Translations under genes and position numbers: made by a program | Shown here: one piece after another, positions 29,903 to 39,019 of the stretch | Layout of the letters: each line of letters opens with the position of its first letter | Position numbering within the stretch: position 1 is the first letter of the stretch | Assembly (NCBI RefSeq): GCF_003628145.1 | Contig: NZ_RBZV01000001.1 | Span: 508,299-572,298 of the forward strand | From: Trinickia fusca | GTDB lineage: Bacteria > Pseudomonadota > Gammaproteobacteria > Burkholderiales > Burkholderiaceae | Length of the DNA stretch: 64,000 bases | Direction: 5' to 3' | The notes under the pieces: model-generated | The model's input: only the letters and a program-made list of their open reading frames with translations | Told to the model about the DNA's origin: nothing | Databases searched by the model: none

Positions 29903-30400
29903 ATGGATATCGACCACGATCTGCACCTGATCGCCGCGCAGGAACAGGCGCTCGTTTTCTCCCGCTTCGATGCCGCGCGGGCCTGGCAACTCGGCGCGTA
30001 CCTGCATGAAGTGGCGACGGCTCGCGCACTGGCGCTCGCGATCGACGTGCGGACGTTCGGGCAGCCGCTGTTTTTCAGTTCGCTCGAAGGCGCGACGCCC
30101 GACAACGCTGCCTGGGCGCAGCGCAAGGCCAACGTCGTTGCCCACTTTCGACGTAGCTCGTACGCGATCGGCCTGCGCTTGCAGCGTGCCGGCACCTCGC
30201 TTGCCGAGAAGCATGGCTTGCCAGTGGCCGACTACGCCGCCCACGGCGGCGCCTTTCCGATCACGCTGGCCGGTGTCGGCGTGATCGGCTCGGTGACCGT
30301 GTCAGGGCTGCCGCAGCGGGGCGATCACGAGTTCGTCGTCGAGGCGTTGTGCGCCGAACTCGGCCACGACTATGCCAAACTCGCGCTCGCCAAGGTGTAA
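29903..30400 (+). CDS. UPF0303 / heme-degrading-domain (HbpS-like) protein
   Basis: The product is 165 residues and matches the UPF0303 family, which shares the GlcG/HbpS fold. Motifs are [25 protein letters not shown] and the Gly-rich [31 protein letters not shown]. The family is annotated as heme-degrading-domain-containing, but its biochemical role is poorly defined. The ATG at 29903 ([15 protein letters not shown]) fits family starts; earlier in-frame codons run through the promoter region. The SMR transporter begins one base after the stop, so the two are translationally linked. Confidence 0.85.
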   Translation: MDIDHDLHLIAAQEQALVFSRFDAARAWQLGAYLHEVATARALALAIDVRTFGQPLFFSSLEGATPDNAAWAQRKANVVAHFRRSSYAIGLRLQRAGTSLAEKHGLPVADYAAHGGAFPITLAGVGVIGSVTVSGLPQRGDHEFVVEALCAELGHDYAKLALAKV

Positions 30401-30401
30401 C

Positions 30402-30740
30402 GTGCGGGGCGCTGGGTATGGGTGGCTCGCTGTCGCGATCGTCGCCGAGGTCATCGGTACATCGGCACTGCGTGCGTCGGCGGGATTCACTCGGCTGTTG
30501 CCGTCGCTAGTCGTCGTGACGGGCTATGGCGTCGCGTTCTACTGTCTGTCGATGACGTTGAAGACGATGCCCGTTGGCATCGTCTACGCGATCTGGTCCG
30601 GCGTCGGCATCGTGCTCATCACGCTCGTTGCGATCGTGCTTTATCGACAGGTGCCCGATCTCGCGGCCGTTGCGGGGCTCTCGCTGATCGTGGCGGGCGT
30701 GGTCGTGCTCAATCTGTTCTCGCGCATGCAGGCACATTGA
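30402..30740 (+). CDS. SMR family small multidrug efflux protein
   Basis: This 112-residue protein has four predicted membrane helices and the signatures of EmrE/QacE-type small multidrug resistance transporters: the membrane-embedded Glu in AIVAEVIGTSALRAS near residue 15, and GIVYAIWSGVGIVLITLV near residue 60. These dimers exchange protons for lipophilic cations or guanidinium compounds. GTG at 30402 is the start, one base after the preceding stop, with AAGG of that gene's end serving as ribosome site. The translational coupling to a UPF0303 gene is unexplained. Confidence 0.9.
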   Translation: MRGAGYGWLAVAIVAEVIGTSALRASAGFTRLLPSLVVVTGYGVAFYCLSMTLKTMPVGIVYAIWSGVGIVLITLVAIVLYRQVPDLAAVAGLSLIVAGVVVLNLFSRMQAH

Positions 30741-30871
30741 CCTCTCGGTCAGGCGCGCACGGATAGCGAACCAGCCTGCCTGATGCGGCGCTGCCCCTAA
30801 GGCGGCACTACCGTATCGCGGCACGTGCGTGCTACCGTGTGCGCTGTCACCATTCGCGAGAGTCTCTTGCC

Positions 30872-32014
30872 ATGCCCACTCACGAACCGGTTTCCAGCGC
30901 GGCCTGCGGCGAGGTGCGTACCTACGTCGACAACCGCATCGGGTTCATCGAACTCGATCGCCCTCAGGCGCTGAACGCGCTGTCCCTTCCGATGATTCGC
31001 GCGATCCACGCCGCGCTCGATGCCTGGCGCAGCGATCCGAACGTGCTCGCGATATTCGTCTACAGTCCGCATCCGCGTGCGTTTTGTGCCGGGGGCGACG
31101 TGCGCTATTTCTACGAGGTGGCGCAGCGCGGCGATCTCGCGGCGCAAGATACGTTCTTCATCGAAGAGTATTCGCTCGATCACGCGATCTTCACGTATCC
31201 GAAGCCTTACATCGCACTGATGCACGGCATCGTGATGGGCGGTGGCATGGGCATTTCCCAAGGCGCGCATCGCACCGGCGGGCTGCGCATCGTCACCGAT
31301 TCGACGAAGATGGCGATGCCGGAGACGCGCATCGGCCTCTTTCCCGACGTCGGGGCCGGCTGGTTTCTCGCGCGCACGCCGGGCGCGATCGGCCGCTACC
31401 TCGCCGTGACGGGCGCGACGATGGACGCGCAAGATGCTTTATATGCGGGCCTCGCGGACGCTTATCTTCCCAACGCCATGAGTCCCGCGCTGCTCGAAGC
31501 GCTGCGCGGCGAATCGTTCGAGCGTGGAGCCGACGTCGTCGCCTGCCTCGAACGCTTCGTGCGCGAGGACGCGGGGGAGCCGGGCGAGGCCGCCACGCAG
31601 TCGTCGCTCGCCGAGACGCGCGTATGGATCGACCGACATTTCGGCCAGCCCGATGTCGTGCGCATTCTGGCTTCGCTTCAGGCCGAGCAGGACACTGTCG
31701 CGCGCGATTGGGCCGAGGAGACGATCGGCACGATGCGCGAGCGTTCGCCGCTGTCGATGGCCGTATCACTCGAGGTCGTGGCACGCAGCGAAAGCACGAT
31801 GTCCGAGTGCTTGCGCCGCGATCTCGATCTCACGCGCTCGACGTTCGAAATCGGCGATGTCGTCGAAGGCGTGCGTGCACGCATCATCGACAAAGACAAT
31901 CGCCCGAATTGGCGCATCGGTCAAATCGAAGACGTCACGCGTGCCGACGTCGAACGCATGTTCGAGAGCCCGTGGGAGCTCGATGAGCACCCGCTACGGA
32001 CGTTGCTCGGATAG
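30872..32014 (+). CDS. Enoyl-CoA hydratase/isomerase family protein (3-hydroxyisobutyryl-CoA hydrolase-like)
   Basis: The product is 380 residues, longer than plain crotonases and typical of the ECH_2 group that includes 3-hydroxyisobutyryl-CoA hydrolase of valine catabolism. It shows RPQALNALSLPMIRAI, the oxyanion-hole AFCAGGDVRYFYE, the GIVMGGGMGISQGAHR segment, MPETRIGLFPDVGAGWFL with the catalytic Glu/Asp region, and the C-terminal RIIDKDNRPNWR signature. The ATG at 30872 follows a weak ribosome site. It stands alone rather than in a valine operon, so another acyl-CoA substrate is possible. Confidence 0.88.
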   Translation: MPTHEPVSSAACGEVRTYVDNRIGFIELDRPQALNALSLPMIRAIHAALDAWRSDPNVLAIFVYSPHPRAFCAGGDVRYFYEVAQRGDLAAQDTFFIEEYSLDHAIFTYPKPYIALMHGIVMGGGMGISQGAHRTGGLRIVTDSTKMAMPETRIGLFPDVGAGWFLARTPGAIGRYLAVTGATMDAQDALYAGLADAYLPNAMSPALLEALRGESFERGADVVACLERFVREDAGEPGEAATQSSLAETRVWIDRHFGQPDVVRILASLQAEQDTVARDWAEETIGTMRERSPLSMAVSLEVVARSESTMSECLRRDLDLTRSTFEIGDVVEGVRARIIDKDNRPNWRIGQIEDVTRADVERMFESPWELDEHPLRTLLG

Positions 32015-32036
32015 AGGGCGGTACGGTCCAGCCGTG

Positions 32037-32462
32037 CTATGCCGCTTCCTGGGCCGGCATGAACGCGCGCATGAACACGAGCGCGCCCCAGCCCCATGCC
32101 GCGTTGGCTGCGAAGCCGACCGCGAAGTGCGGCAGCATGTTGCCGCTCGGCCAGATGCCACGTACTGGATCGAGGACGAACAGGCGCGCGGCCGTCAGCA
32201 CGAGCCCGCCGAATACGCAGGCCTGCACCCATGGCGCGACGCGTTCGGGCGAGACGCGCAGCAGCCATGCCATCAACACGGCCCACACGGCGCTCCATAG
32301 CGCGTTGGCGACGAATTCCGGAATGCCGAGTGGGGCGAACGGTGCCGTCGAAAAGCCGTCGGCCGCAATGAGCCCGGCTGCGTGCAACAGGGCGAGCGTT
32401 GCTTCGTGAAAGAACAGCGCAGCGAGAAAACCCGACACGAGAGGCAGAAGGATTTTTTGCAT
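32037..32462 (-). CDS. Hypothetical membrane protein
   Basis: The product is 141 residues with about four hydrophobic segments: ILLPLVSGFLAALFFHEATLALL at the start, FVANALWSAVWAVLMAWLL, ACVFGGLVLTAARLF and the C-terminal AVGFAANAAWGWGALVFM. It is likely an inner-membrane protein. I do not recognise a named family with certainty. The frame is open to 32573, but the ATG at 32462 places the first membrane segment directly at the N-terminus and is preferred. It is convergent with the ECH gene, 22 bp away. Confidence 0.7.
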   Translation of the reverse strand: MQKILLPLVSGFLAALFFHEATLALLHAAGLIAADGFSTAPFAPLGIPEFVANALWSAVWAVLMAWLLRVSPERVAPWVQACVFGGLVLTAARLFVLDPVRGIWPSGNMLPHFAVGFAANAAWGWGALVFMRAFMPAQEAA

Positions 32463-32628
32463 GTAGTGCGTCGAGGAACGCACGGACAGAAGAGACTGTG
32501 CGAGTGTTCCCGCGAGAGAATCGGAACGAGCCACATTATAGAGGCGCCTTTGCGTCTCTCGGGTCACATGCACGGCGCGATGGAAGTGCTAGCATGAATT
32601 GGCGTGTTCCATGCGAGAGGAGCCGGCC

Positions 32629-32826
32629 ATGTCGAAATCCTTGAGTCCCGAAGCCATCGAGGCGCTGCGGTGTTTGAACGAAGTCGGGATCGGGCAGGCG
32701 CCGCCGTTGGTGTCGAGTGCGATTGCGGCTGAATTGCTCGGCGCGGGATTGGCCGACGAGAACGGCAACGGCGTCATCGAAATCACCTGTGACGGCAGAA
32801 AGTATCTGTCGGGAGATTGCGATTGA
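32629..32826 (+). CDS. Small protein of unknown function
   Basis: The product is 65 residues: an N-terminal helix (LSPEAIEALRCLNEVG) and a C-terminal ADENGNGVIEITCDGRKYL strand segment. Nothing suggests export. The ATG at 32629 has a good GAGAGGAG site six bases upstream; in-frame ATGs further up lack one. The next small gene follows 64 bp downstream on the same strand. Family not recognised. Confidence 0.6.
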   Translation: MSKSLSPEAIEALRCLNEVGIGQAPPLVSSAIAAELLGAGLADENGNGVIEITCDGRKYLSGDCD

Positions 32827-32890
32827 TCGTGACGCTGCGCACCTGTCACCCAATTCGGCATGGCCCGGTTGATCGCGAAGCGAGGTCGGT

Positions 32891-33133
32891 ATGAAACCGA
32901 AGGGTATCGATATGGGCGATTACGAGGAGTCCTACAAGGGCTTCGATCTCGAAGTCGCCATCGAGCAATTGCTGACCGGTATCAAAGCGCATTACCGCGT
33001 GCTGAAGGCCGACGCGGTCGTACTCGACTGGCGGCTCGTGCGTGTCGATGCGGTGTGGCCGACCGAGCATTCGGCGGCCGAGGCGGCGCTCGTGGCGGCG
33101 CGCGCAGCCGTCGATCAGGAGCTCGTCGACTAG
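32891..33133 (+). CDS. Small protein of unknown function
   Basis: The product is 80 residues. It has an acidic start (DYEESYKGFDLEVAIEQLL), a central KADAVVLDWRLVRVDAVWP strand pair and an Ala-rich C-terminal helix. There are no membrane segments. The ATG at 32891 lies 5-6 bases after GAGG. It follows another small unknown gene and is convergent with the MFS transporter. I do not recognise the family. Confidence 0.6.
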   Translation: MKPKGIDMGDYEESYKGFDLEVAIEQLLTGIKAHYRVLKADAVVLDWRLVRVDAVWPTEHSAAEAALVAARAAVDQELVD

Positions 33134-33245
33134 GCTTTGCGCGGCGAGCCCCTTGGTGTGTCGTCCCGCCACGTGGCCAGGCGCTGCGCGCGTGTACGCG
33201 GCTTGCGTGCCGACGTGAACGTGTGCCTGCGCCTGTGCTCGCGCA

Positions 33246-34478
33246 TCATGTTTCCATCGGCGTAGCGGTTTCACCGGGTGTGCCCGGTTGAGCTTGCTCG
33301 CGCGTCTCGGGCAGCGCGGCCCAGACGAGCAGCACGGCCAGCGCGCCCGCTGCCGCGAGGCCCATGAAGCTGACCGTATTGCCGAAGCGATCGGCGATGA
33401 AGCCGGCCACCAGCGTGCTCAGCGTCGCGCCGATGCCGGCGGTCAGGCCGAAAAGCCCGATACACAGGTTGTAGTGACCTTTGCCGCCGGCCACGTCGGC
33501 CGCGATGAGCGGCAGCATGACGCCGAACACGGCCGCACTGATGCCGTCGAACGCCTGCACCGGCACGAGCAGGTAGGGGCTGGAGACGCCCGCGAACAGC
33601 AGCGCGCGCACCGGCAGCGCGGCAAAGCCGAACAGCAGGAGCGGCCGCCGCCCCCAACGTTCGGCCGAGCGTCCCACCCATGGCGACAGTGCCGCGACGA
33701 CCATCTGCGGCACGATGATGCAGGCCGCGATGACGAGCTGGACGTTGTCGCTCATGTGCGTCGTGACTTCGCCTGCGGCGAGATTGAGCATCGCCGCATT
33801 GGACAGGTGAAAGAGCGCGATGCAAGCGGCGAACACGAGCACGCGCTTGTCGCGCAGTAGCTCGCTGATGCTTTCCCGCTCCTCGGGTTCCCCCGCGCCC
33901 GCACCTGCGCCGCCCTGCGTGACCGGGCCCGTGTGCTCGATCATCGACAGTGCGACGAGGGCCGGTATCGTGAGCGCCGCGGTCAGCCAGAACACCGCGC
34001 GTGCCGACGAGTATTCGCCGAAAGCCCCCATCAATGCGGCCGCCACGGCGCTGCCGATCGAGGCGAAGCGCGCGTTGCGCCCAAGCCGATTGCCGAGCGC
34101 GTGGCGGCCGACCAGCGCAAACGAAATCGCCGCAATGGCCGGCGTCAGCATGCAACTGGCAAAGCCGTGAAAGATCTCGGCGGCGAGTACCGACAGTAGC
34201 GTCGGACTGGCGGCCAGCAGCAGCGCGCAGACGGCGATCGCCACGATCGCCATCGCGCCGGCTGCTTTCTTGTTGCGCAGCGCGTCGATCAACGCCCCGG
34301 CCGGCACCTGACTCAGCATGGCCGTTGCGGTGCCGACGCTCAAGGCGAGGCCGATCTCGCCCTGTGTCCATTTGTTCGACGTCAGATAGGAGGCGATGAA
34401 CGGCCCGAAGCCGGTCTGCACGTTGGCGAGAAAGAAATTGAGCCAATCGAGTGCGCGAAGACTACGAATACTTGCCAT
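33246..34478 (-). CDS. MFS transporter
   Basis: This 410-residue protein has twelve predicted membrane helices in two halves around a charged central loop (residues about 190-215, rich in Gly/Ala/Glu). The loop between helices 2 and 3 has the family pattern (ALIDALRNKKAAGA), repeated in the second half (VGRSAERWGRRPLLL). It resembles the drug/metabolite exporter groups of the major facilitator superfamily; substrate unknown. It lies 9 bp downstream of the PRC-barrel lipoprotein gene on the same strand, suggesting co-transcription. Confidence 0.88.
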   Translation of the reverse strand: MASIRSLRALDWLNFFLANVQTGFGPFIASYLTSNKWTQGEIGLALSVGTATAMLSQVPAGALIDALRNKKAAGAMAIVAIAVCALLLAASPTLLSVLAAEIFHGFASCMLTPAIAAISFALVGRHALGNRLGRNARFASIGSAVAAALMGAFGEYSSARAVFWLTAALTIPALVALSMIEHTGPVTQGGAGAGAGEPEERESISELLRDKRVLVFAACIALFHLSNAAMLNLAAGEVTTHMSDNVQLVIAACIIVPQMVVAALSPWVGRSAERWGRRPLLLFGFAALPVRALLFAGVSSPYLLVPVQAFDGISAAVFGVMLPLIAADVAGGKGHYNLCIGLFGLTAGIGATLSTLVAGFIADRFGNTVSFMGLAAAGALAVLLVWAALPETREQAQPGTPGETATPMET

Positions 34479-34487
34479 CTGCTCAGG

Positions 34488-35480
34488 TCACCGTGAAGCG
34501 GCGCGTGCGGCCGAAGCTGCGCCTGACGTCGAGGCCGGTGCCGCCGGCGCAATCGCGCGAATCGGTTCGTCGGGCGCATAGCGCGGCGCGGCGTGAACCT
34601 GCTCGTCGGAGAGCTCGGTCTGCACGGCGAGCGAATCGTCTTTGTCGACGAAGTGCAGGGCCGACCAATCCGCAGCCACGCTACGCCGCTCGTGGATCAA
34701 GCTGCCCACGTCGATGACAGCCGCCTGCGGATCGCCGCGATTGTCGATGAGCACATCGATCACGCGTCCGACGCGTGTGCCGTTACCGCGCTCGACCGTT
34801 GCATCGATGAGCGACAGCAAGTGCGCGGCGCGGCTGGCTGAGGCCGGTGTGTCCGGCTTGCTCGCGCCTTTCGCCTGCGCTTGCTCGGCTGCGGGCGGGC
34901 GGCCTGGCGCGACGGCGAGCGTGATCGGCGCTTTTTTCCCCGTCGCGTTGAACGAGAACGCGTTCCACGGGAAGCGCAGCTTACGATCGCCAATGCCCAT
35001 GAAGCCGGTCAGGTTCACGAGCATTTCGCGCGGTTTGCCGCTCGCGTCGATCAACATGTCGATGGCGCGACCGATCACCTTGCCGTCGGGCCGCTGCACG
35101 CGCGCATCGAGCAGGCCATGGGTGTCGGCCGAGGACAGTGTCCGCATGCTGAGGAGCGGGGGTGTGGCGGGCCGGGTGGCCGGTGCGGGCGCAGGCGCGG
35201 GCGTTGGTCGCCTGCGGGGCACGGCGCGTGCGGCTTGCCGCGGTGGCACGCGTCGCGTTTCGCCGGCTTCGTGTGCCGGTGCGGAAGCGGGCGCGGGTGC
35301 TGCTGCTTCGGAAGCCGGTTCGGGCGCGGCCTCGGAGGCCGGCTCGGCCGGGGCGGCGGTCTGCTCGGTCTCAGGGGCGGGCCGCGGGCCGAACAGACTG
35401 CTGCATCCGGCGAGCATCAATAGCAGCAATAGCAACAGGATGCGCTGGGGGACGTACTGACGGGAGGATCCGCCGCTCAT
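34488..35480 (-). CDS. PRC-barrel domain lipoprotein
   Basis: The 330-residue product begins with a signal peptide rich in Leu and a lipobox (LMLAGCSS). Next comes a long Pro/Ala/Glu linker (about residues 35-115). Then there are two PRC-barrel-like repeats: GLLDARVQRPDGKVIGRAIDMLIDASGK..., about 120-190, and LIDATVERGNGTRVGRVIDVLIDNRGD, about 225-285. PRC barrels are small beta barrels found in RimM and photosynthetic reaction centre H subunits, and they mediate protein contacts. A double-PRC envelope lipoprotein has no assigned function. The ATG at 35480 has AAGGAG nine bases upstream; the frame continuing to 35717 is not needed. Confidence 0.8.
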   Translation of the reverse strand: MSGGSSRQYVPQRILLLLLLLMLAGCSSLFGPRPAPETEQTAAPAEPASEAAPEPASEAAAPAPASAPAHEAGETRRVPPRQAARAVPRRRPTPAPAPAPATRPATPPLLSMRTLSSADTHGLLDARVQRPDGKVIGRAIDMLIDASGKPREMLVNLTGFMGIGDRKLRFPWNAFSFNATGKKAPITLAVAPGRPPAAEQAQAKGASKPDTPASASRAAHLLSLIDATVERGNGTRVGRVIDVLIDNRGDPQAAVIDVGSLIHERRSVAADWSALHFVDKDDSLAVQTELSDEQVHAAPRYAPDEPIRAIAPAAPASTSGAASAARAASR

Positions 35481-35819
35481 CGAGAAAAACTCCTTGCGAG
35501 GGGTGAGGGCCGGGTGAACGTGTGCGATGACGCGTCCGTCGGCGTGGCGCGGGCTCCATTCTAGCCGGTGGTTTTTTCGATCGGGCTTTTGGGATGTTCG
35601 GTGTAAACGAGGGCGGGTAGAGGCGTGGGCGGCATGCAGGCCAGCCTGGCTCATGAACGCAAGCGGTTGGTTCATGACCTGTTCTGAAAAAAGTGCCGCT
35701 CGTATAGGCCGGCACAAGCGCGCCCCAACTCCGGGGCACGTTCGAGGGTCTGATGCAAAGAAAAATGGGTAAGGCGCGTCAGCCGCATGCTCGACTCGAG
35801 TTACGCGCTTACGGCATGG
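35481..35819. other. Intergenic region upstream of the PRC lipoprotein
   Basis: About 340 bp with no supported gene. It contains the ribosome site and presumably the promoter of the PRC-barrel lipoprotein gene on the minus strand. No clear terminator for the small unknown gene at 35820 is visible. Confidence 0.4.
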
Positions 35820-36125
35820 CTAACCCCCAATCCAGTAAGCCATGTATTCACCATGCTCGAAGACGCTGCACGGGATACGGCGCCCAGTCTCTTCCGAATA
35901 AGTGGAGAGGCATCCCCTCACAAGATCAAGCGCTGAGCTCTGCGTCAGTTCAACCGAAGTACGGGCTGCATTGCGAACACGTTTGTCGTCGACGCCCTCA
36001 ACGGCTTGGTTAATCCGCACATGCACGTAAAACCTCACGGTCGGCTTGGCGGCTTTGATCCAACTTCTTGCCTCGTCGCGGGTGAACTTGAACTTCGCTG
36101 TTATTTTTCCGAGGTCGGTATCCAC
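35820..36125 (-). CDS. Small protein of unknown function
   Basis: The frame is open to 36317, but the best start is GTG at 36125, six bases after AAGGA. This gives 101 residues: VDTDLGKITAKF, a helix (FTRDEARSWIKAA), beta strands TVRFYVHVRI, a helical ELTQSSALDLVRG segment and the end FEHGEYMAYWIGG. The composition is less GC-biased than flanking genes. Similar short proteins occur in accessory regions, but I do not recognise the family. It lies about 250 bp beyond the end of the MFS gene on the same strand. Confidence 0.5.
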   Translation of the reverse strand: MDTDLGKITAKFKFTRDEARSWIKAAKPTVRFYVHVRINQAVEGVDDKRVRNAARTSVELTQSSALDLVRGCLSTYSEETGRRIPCSVFEHGEYMAYWIGG

Positions 36126-36371
36126 GATTCTTCCTTGTGACCCGCCCACCAGCGGCAGGCGACTTCTCCCAATCCATCGGACAGCCATTGGCGCAGTGTG
36201 TTGCGATGGAGCGATGGCCAGGCAATGCCTGGGTAGTGCTAAAGGCGATGAGGCGCTTGCCTTTTTGAAGCGAAGGGCGGGCGAGACGGTGCCCGTTCGA
36301 TGCGCCGTAGTAGGCACATCGAACCGTGGTGAAATCAGTAATCGAGATTGGGCAGCGCGTTGCTTACGCGC

Positions 36372-37670
36372 TTACGCCGTCCGTCCCCTCTGAAGGGGGC
36401 GCCAGCATAGAACTGCAATCAAGCTTAGAGCGGCAGTGGCGATCACATAGAATCCCGGCGCGAGATTGCTGCCGGCATGCGTGATAAGAAAGGTGATGAT
36501 CGAAGCGGAGAAGCCACCAAATGTCACAACCGCGAGGTTGTATGAAATTGATATGCCGGTCGACAGGACTTCGCTCGGGAATTGATCGGAAATCGCGGCA
36601 AGGACTGGGCCCTCGTAGAGTGCGATCACGCAACCAAATACCACTTGGAACAGAATCAACGAGCTGAGCTGCGGTCGCGCATTGAGCAATGCGAATAGGG
36701 GATAGGCAGCAACGAGCGCAACCACAAGTGCGGCGATAAGGAAAGGGCGGCGGCCGAATCGGTCGGATAGAAGCCCGACGATCGGCGTCACGGTCAGCAC
36801 AATGGAGGCGCCAACCAAGACCGCGATGAATCCGGCCGACGGTGCCAGCTTCAGTACCTTCGACGCATACGTCGGGATATAAAAGAGCAGGACGTACGAG
36901 CAGACCGTCCAGAAGATCACCAGGCCGAAGCCGGTCAGCATCTCGCGGGGCCATGTGCGGACGACCTCTACCGCCGGCGTGCGCGCACGCGATCGGGTGG
37001 CCGCAGTCGAGGGATCATGGAGCCGCGAGCGAATGTAAAAACCTGCGGGGCCAAGGAGGAGGCCAAAGAAAAAGGGGACGCGCCACCCCCATGAATTGAT
37101 CTGTTTCTGATCGAGAAAATCGACGATCACGACGGCGAGCACCGATGCGATGATGATCGCGAGGCCGATACTCGCCTGAATCCAACTCGTGTAATAGCCT
37201 CGCCGGGAGGCGGGGACGCAGTCGCGCAAGTAGGCCGTTGCCCCGCCCATTTCGCCACCGGCCGAAAAGCCTTGCAATAGGCGCGCGATCACGATCGTAA
37301 CGGGGGCCCATATGCCCGCCTGATCATAGGTAGGCGCGAATGCGATCAAAGCGGTACCGGCAGTCATCAAGGCAATCGCCAAGGTCAGCGCTGCCTGTCG
37401 TCCCACTTTGTCCGCCATATTGCCGAGGACGATTCCGCCGACCGGGCGCATAAAAAATCCGACGCCAATGGTGGATACGGCAAGTAATAGCGACAGATTG
37501 CCGTCGGTCGATGGAAAGAAAAGTTTGGAGATAATTACCGAAAAGAAGCTGAAGGAAATAAAATCGAACCACTCGAAGCCGTTGCCGATGATCACGGCAA
37601 TAACGGCTCTCCTTGTCGTGTCCGACTCATGCGCAAACGCAACCCCATCAGATGTGATCTGACTAGCCAT
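36372..37670 (-). CDS. MHS-type MFS transporter (metabolite:proton symporter)
   Basis: This 432-residue protein has twelve membrane helices and belongs to the metabolite:H+ symporter group of MFS (ProP/KgtP/ShiA-like). Motifs are GNGFEWFDFISFSFF at the first helix, GGIVLGNMADKVGRQAAL between helices 2 and 3, ARLLQGFSAGGEMGGATAYL and LSDRFGRRPFLI. Substrates in this group are organic acids, betaines or aromatic acids; the actual one is not readable. A GcvA-like regulator gene lies 135 bp upstream on the same strand and probably controls it. Confidence 0.9.
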   Translation of the reverse strand: MASQITSDGVAFAHESDTTRRAVIAVIIGNGFEWFDFISFSFFSVIISKLFFPSTDGNLSLLLAVSTIGVGFFMRPVGGIVLGNMADKVGRQAALTLAIALMTAGTALIAFAPTYDQAGIWAPVTIVIARLLQGFSAGGEMGGATAYLRDCVPASRRGYYTSWIQASIGLAIIIASVLAVVIVDFLDQKQINSWGWRVPFFFGLLLGPAGFYIRSRLHDPSTAATRSRARTPAVEVVRTWPREMLTGFGLVIFWTVCSYVLLFYIPTYASKVLKLAPSAGFIAVLVGASIVLTVTPIVGLLSDRFGRRPFLIAALVVALVAAYPLFALLNARPQLSSLILFQVVFGCVIALYEGPVLAAISDQFPSEVLSTGISISYNLAVVTFGGFSASIITFLITHAGSNLAPGFYVIATAALSLIAVLCWRPLQRGRTA

Positions 37671-37805
37671 CTCTTTATGCCCTCATTTATTGTCATGTAT
37701 GTCGGTATTTCTCGACACTGGGGCAAATATTAATGGGAAGCTTAAGAGCGGTGCTCAGAAATTTTCTCAGAGCAGGCTGACTTTCTGGAATGGATCAGCC
37801 ATCGT

Positions 37806-38699
37806 CTACTTGTGCTGCACGAGCCAGTTGCGCAGGGTGGCCACTGCCATCGTATCGCGGCGATCACTCGGCCAGACGAGCTGGTAGCCACCGCCATAGG
37901 TTGCACTAGCGTCGCTCGCGAGAACGAGTTGACCGGACTCGACGAGGCTTCTGATGATTTCGCTCCAGCCGAGAATGATGCCCTCGCCGCTGAGCGCGAG
38001 TTGGACCAGAAGCGGATAGCTCGTCGCCGTGATCGTCCGTTTCGGGGTAAAGCCCGCTTCACCGCAGGTAAAGCGAAACCAGTCTCGCCAACCCATCCAT
38101 TGCCGCTGCTGTTCGTCCGCGACAAGCAGCGTGTGTCCCATGAGGTCCCTTGGCTGATAGCGCTTGCCGGCCAAGAACTCCGGGGCACAATAGGCCTGCA
38201 CCGTCTCACTGATGAATGGGGCGCCGCTCATGCCTGGAGGCGGGGCGTCGCGGATGTAGTAGATCCCGATGTCGAATTCCGCGGGGGCCAGGCTGAACAC
38301 GGCCTCGCGCACGACGATTCGAATCGAAATTTCCGGATGCTCGCGTGAAAATTTGGAAATGCGCGACGCCAGGAAGAGCGAGCCCGTGCCGGAAGCGCAA
38401 GCGATGGTTACGCTGTGCGGGGATTGCTCCTTCATTACCTCGGCTGTTGCTTGGGCGCAGTCCGAAAGGATGTCGTGTATACGTTGCGCATAAATTTGGC
38501 CGGCCCGAGTCAGGCGCAGCGCTTTCGCTTCGCGCACGAAGAGGGGTGTCCCCAGGTAGTTCTCGAGCTTGACGACTTGCTTGCTCACGGCACCCTGGGT
38601 GACGTTCAGCTCTTGCGCGGCGCGCGTGAAATTCCCGAATCGCGCCGCCGCATCGAAGGCGATGAGGCATTGCAGAGGGGGGAGGGGATGAATGTGCAT
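37806..38699 (-). CDS. LysR family regulator, GcvA-like
   Basis: This 297-residue LysR-type regulator has an N-terminal winged helix (FGNFTRAAQELNVTQGAVSKQVVKLENYLGTPLF, residues about 21-55) and a periplasmic-binding-protein-like effector domain (VTIACASGTGSLFLASRISKF onwards). The first line of sequence (PLPPLQCLIAFDAAARFGNF) is typical of the GcvA group. It is transcribed in the same direction as the downstream MHS transporter, which it may regulate. This is unlike the divergent layout common for LysR genes. Effector unknown. Confidence 0.9.
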   Translation of the reverse strand: MHIHPLPPLQCLIAFDAAARFGNFTRAAQELNVTQGAVSKQVVKLENYLGTPLFVREAKALRLTRAGQIYAQRIHDILSDCAQATAEVMKEQSPHSVTIACASGTGSLFLASRISKFSREHPEISIRIVVREAVFSLAPAEFDIGIYYIRDAPPPGMSGAPFISETVQAYCAPEFLAGKRYQPRDLMGHTLLVADEQQRQWMGWRDWFRFTCGEAGFTPKRTITATSYPLLVQLALSGEGIILGWSEIIRSLVESGQLVLASDASATYGGGYQLVWPSDRRDTMAVATLRNWLVQHK

Positions 38700-39019
38700 C
38701 GAGCTTGCGGATGTAGTGCCTGGTCATCTCGGAGAGACGAGGGGCTGTTTCGCTGATTCCAGCGCGCCGGTTGCGGCAGTTCCCGCTCGCGGTCGAAGGG
38801 CTGCGCCTCTGTGAAGCCCGCTCTCCCGCCTTCCTTGCGGCGGATCGGGACGGTGTGCCGTATACTCCCGTCTTTACGTTGGCGCGGCGTGATTGTCCCC
38901 CTATCTCCCAGTGCTACGCGGCTTTTTTTGGGGCTACATCGTAGCACTCGACCGCTAAAACCGAGCAAAACGACGAAGAACCGCAGGGAATCACGCAGCC
39001 GGAAAATGCATTTAAGCAG
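38700..39019. other. Divergent region between the LysR regulator and dusA
   Basis: About 320 bp without a gene. A TATACT hexamer at 38861-38866 is a likely -10 for dusA on the plus strand; its -35 is poor. Nothing else stands out. Confidence 0.45.

Noticed and set aside
35721-35734. CGCCCCAACTCCGG also present in the diverged fifth rpiA repeat (20491-20504)
   Set aside because: A single 14-bp match in GC-rich DNA without flanking similarity is too weak to claim a dispersed element.
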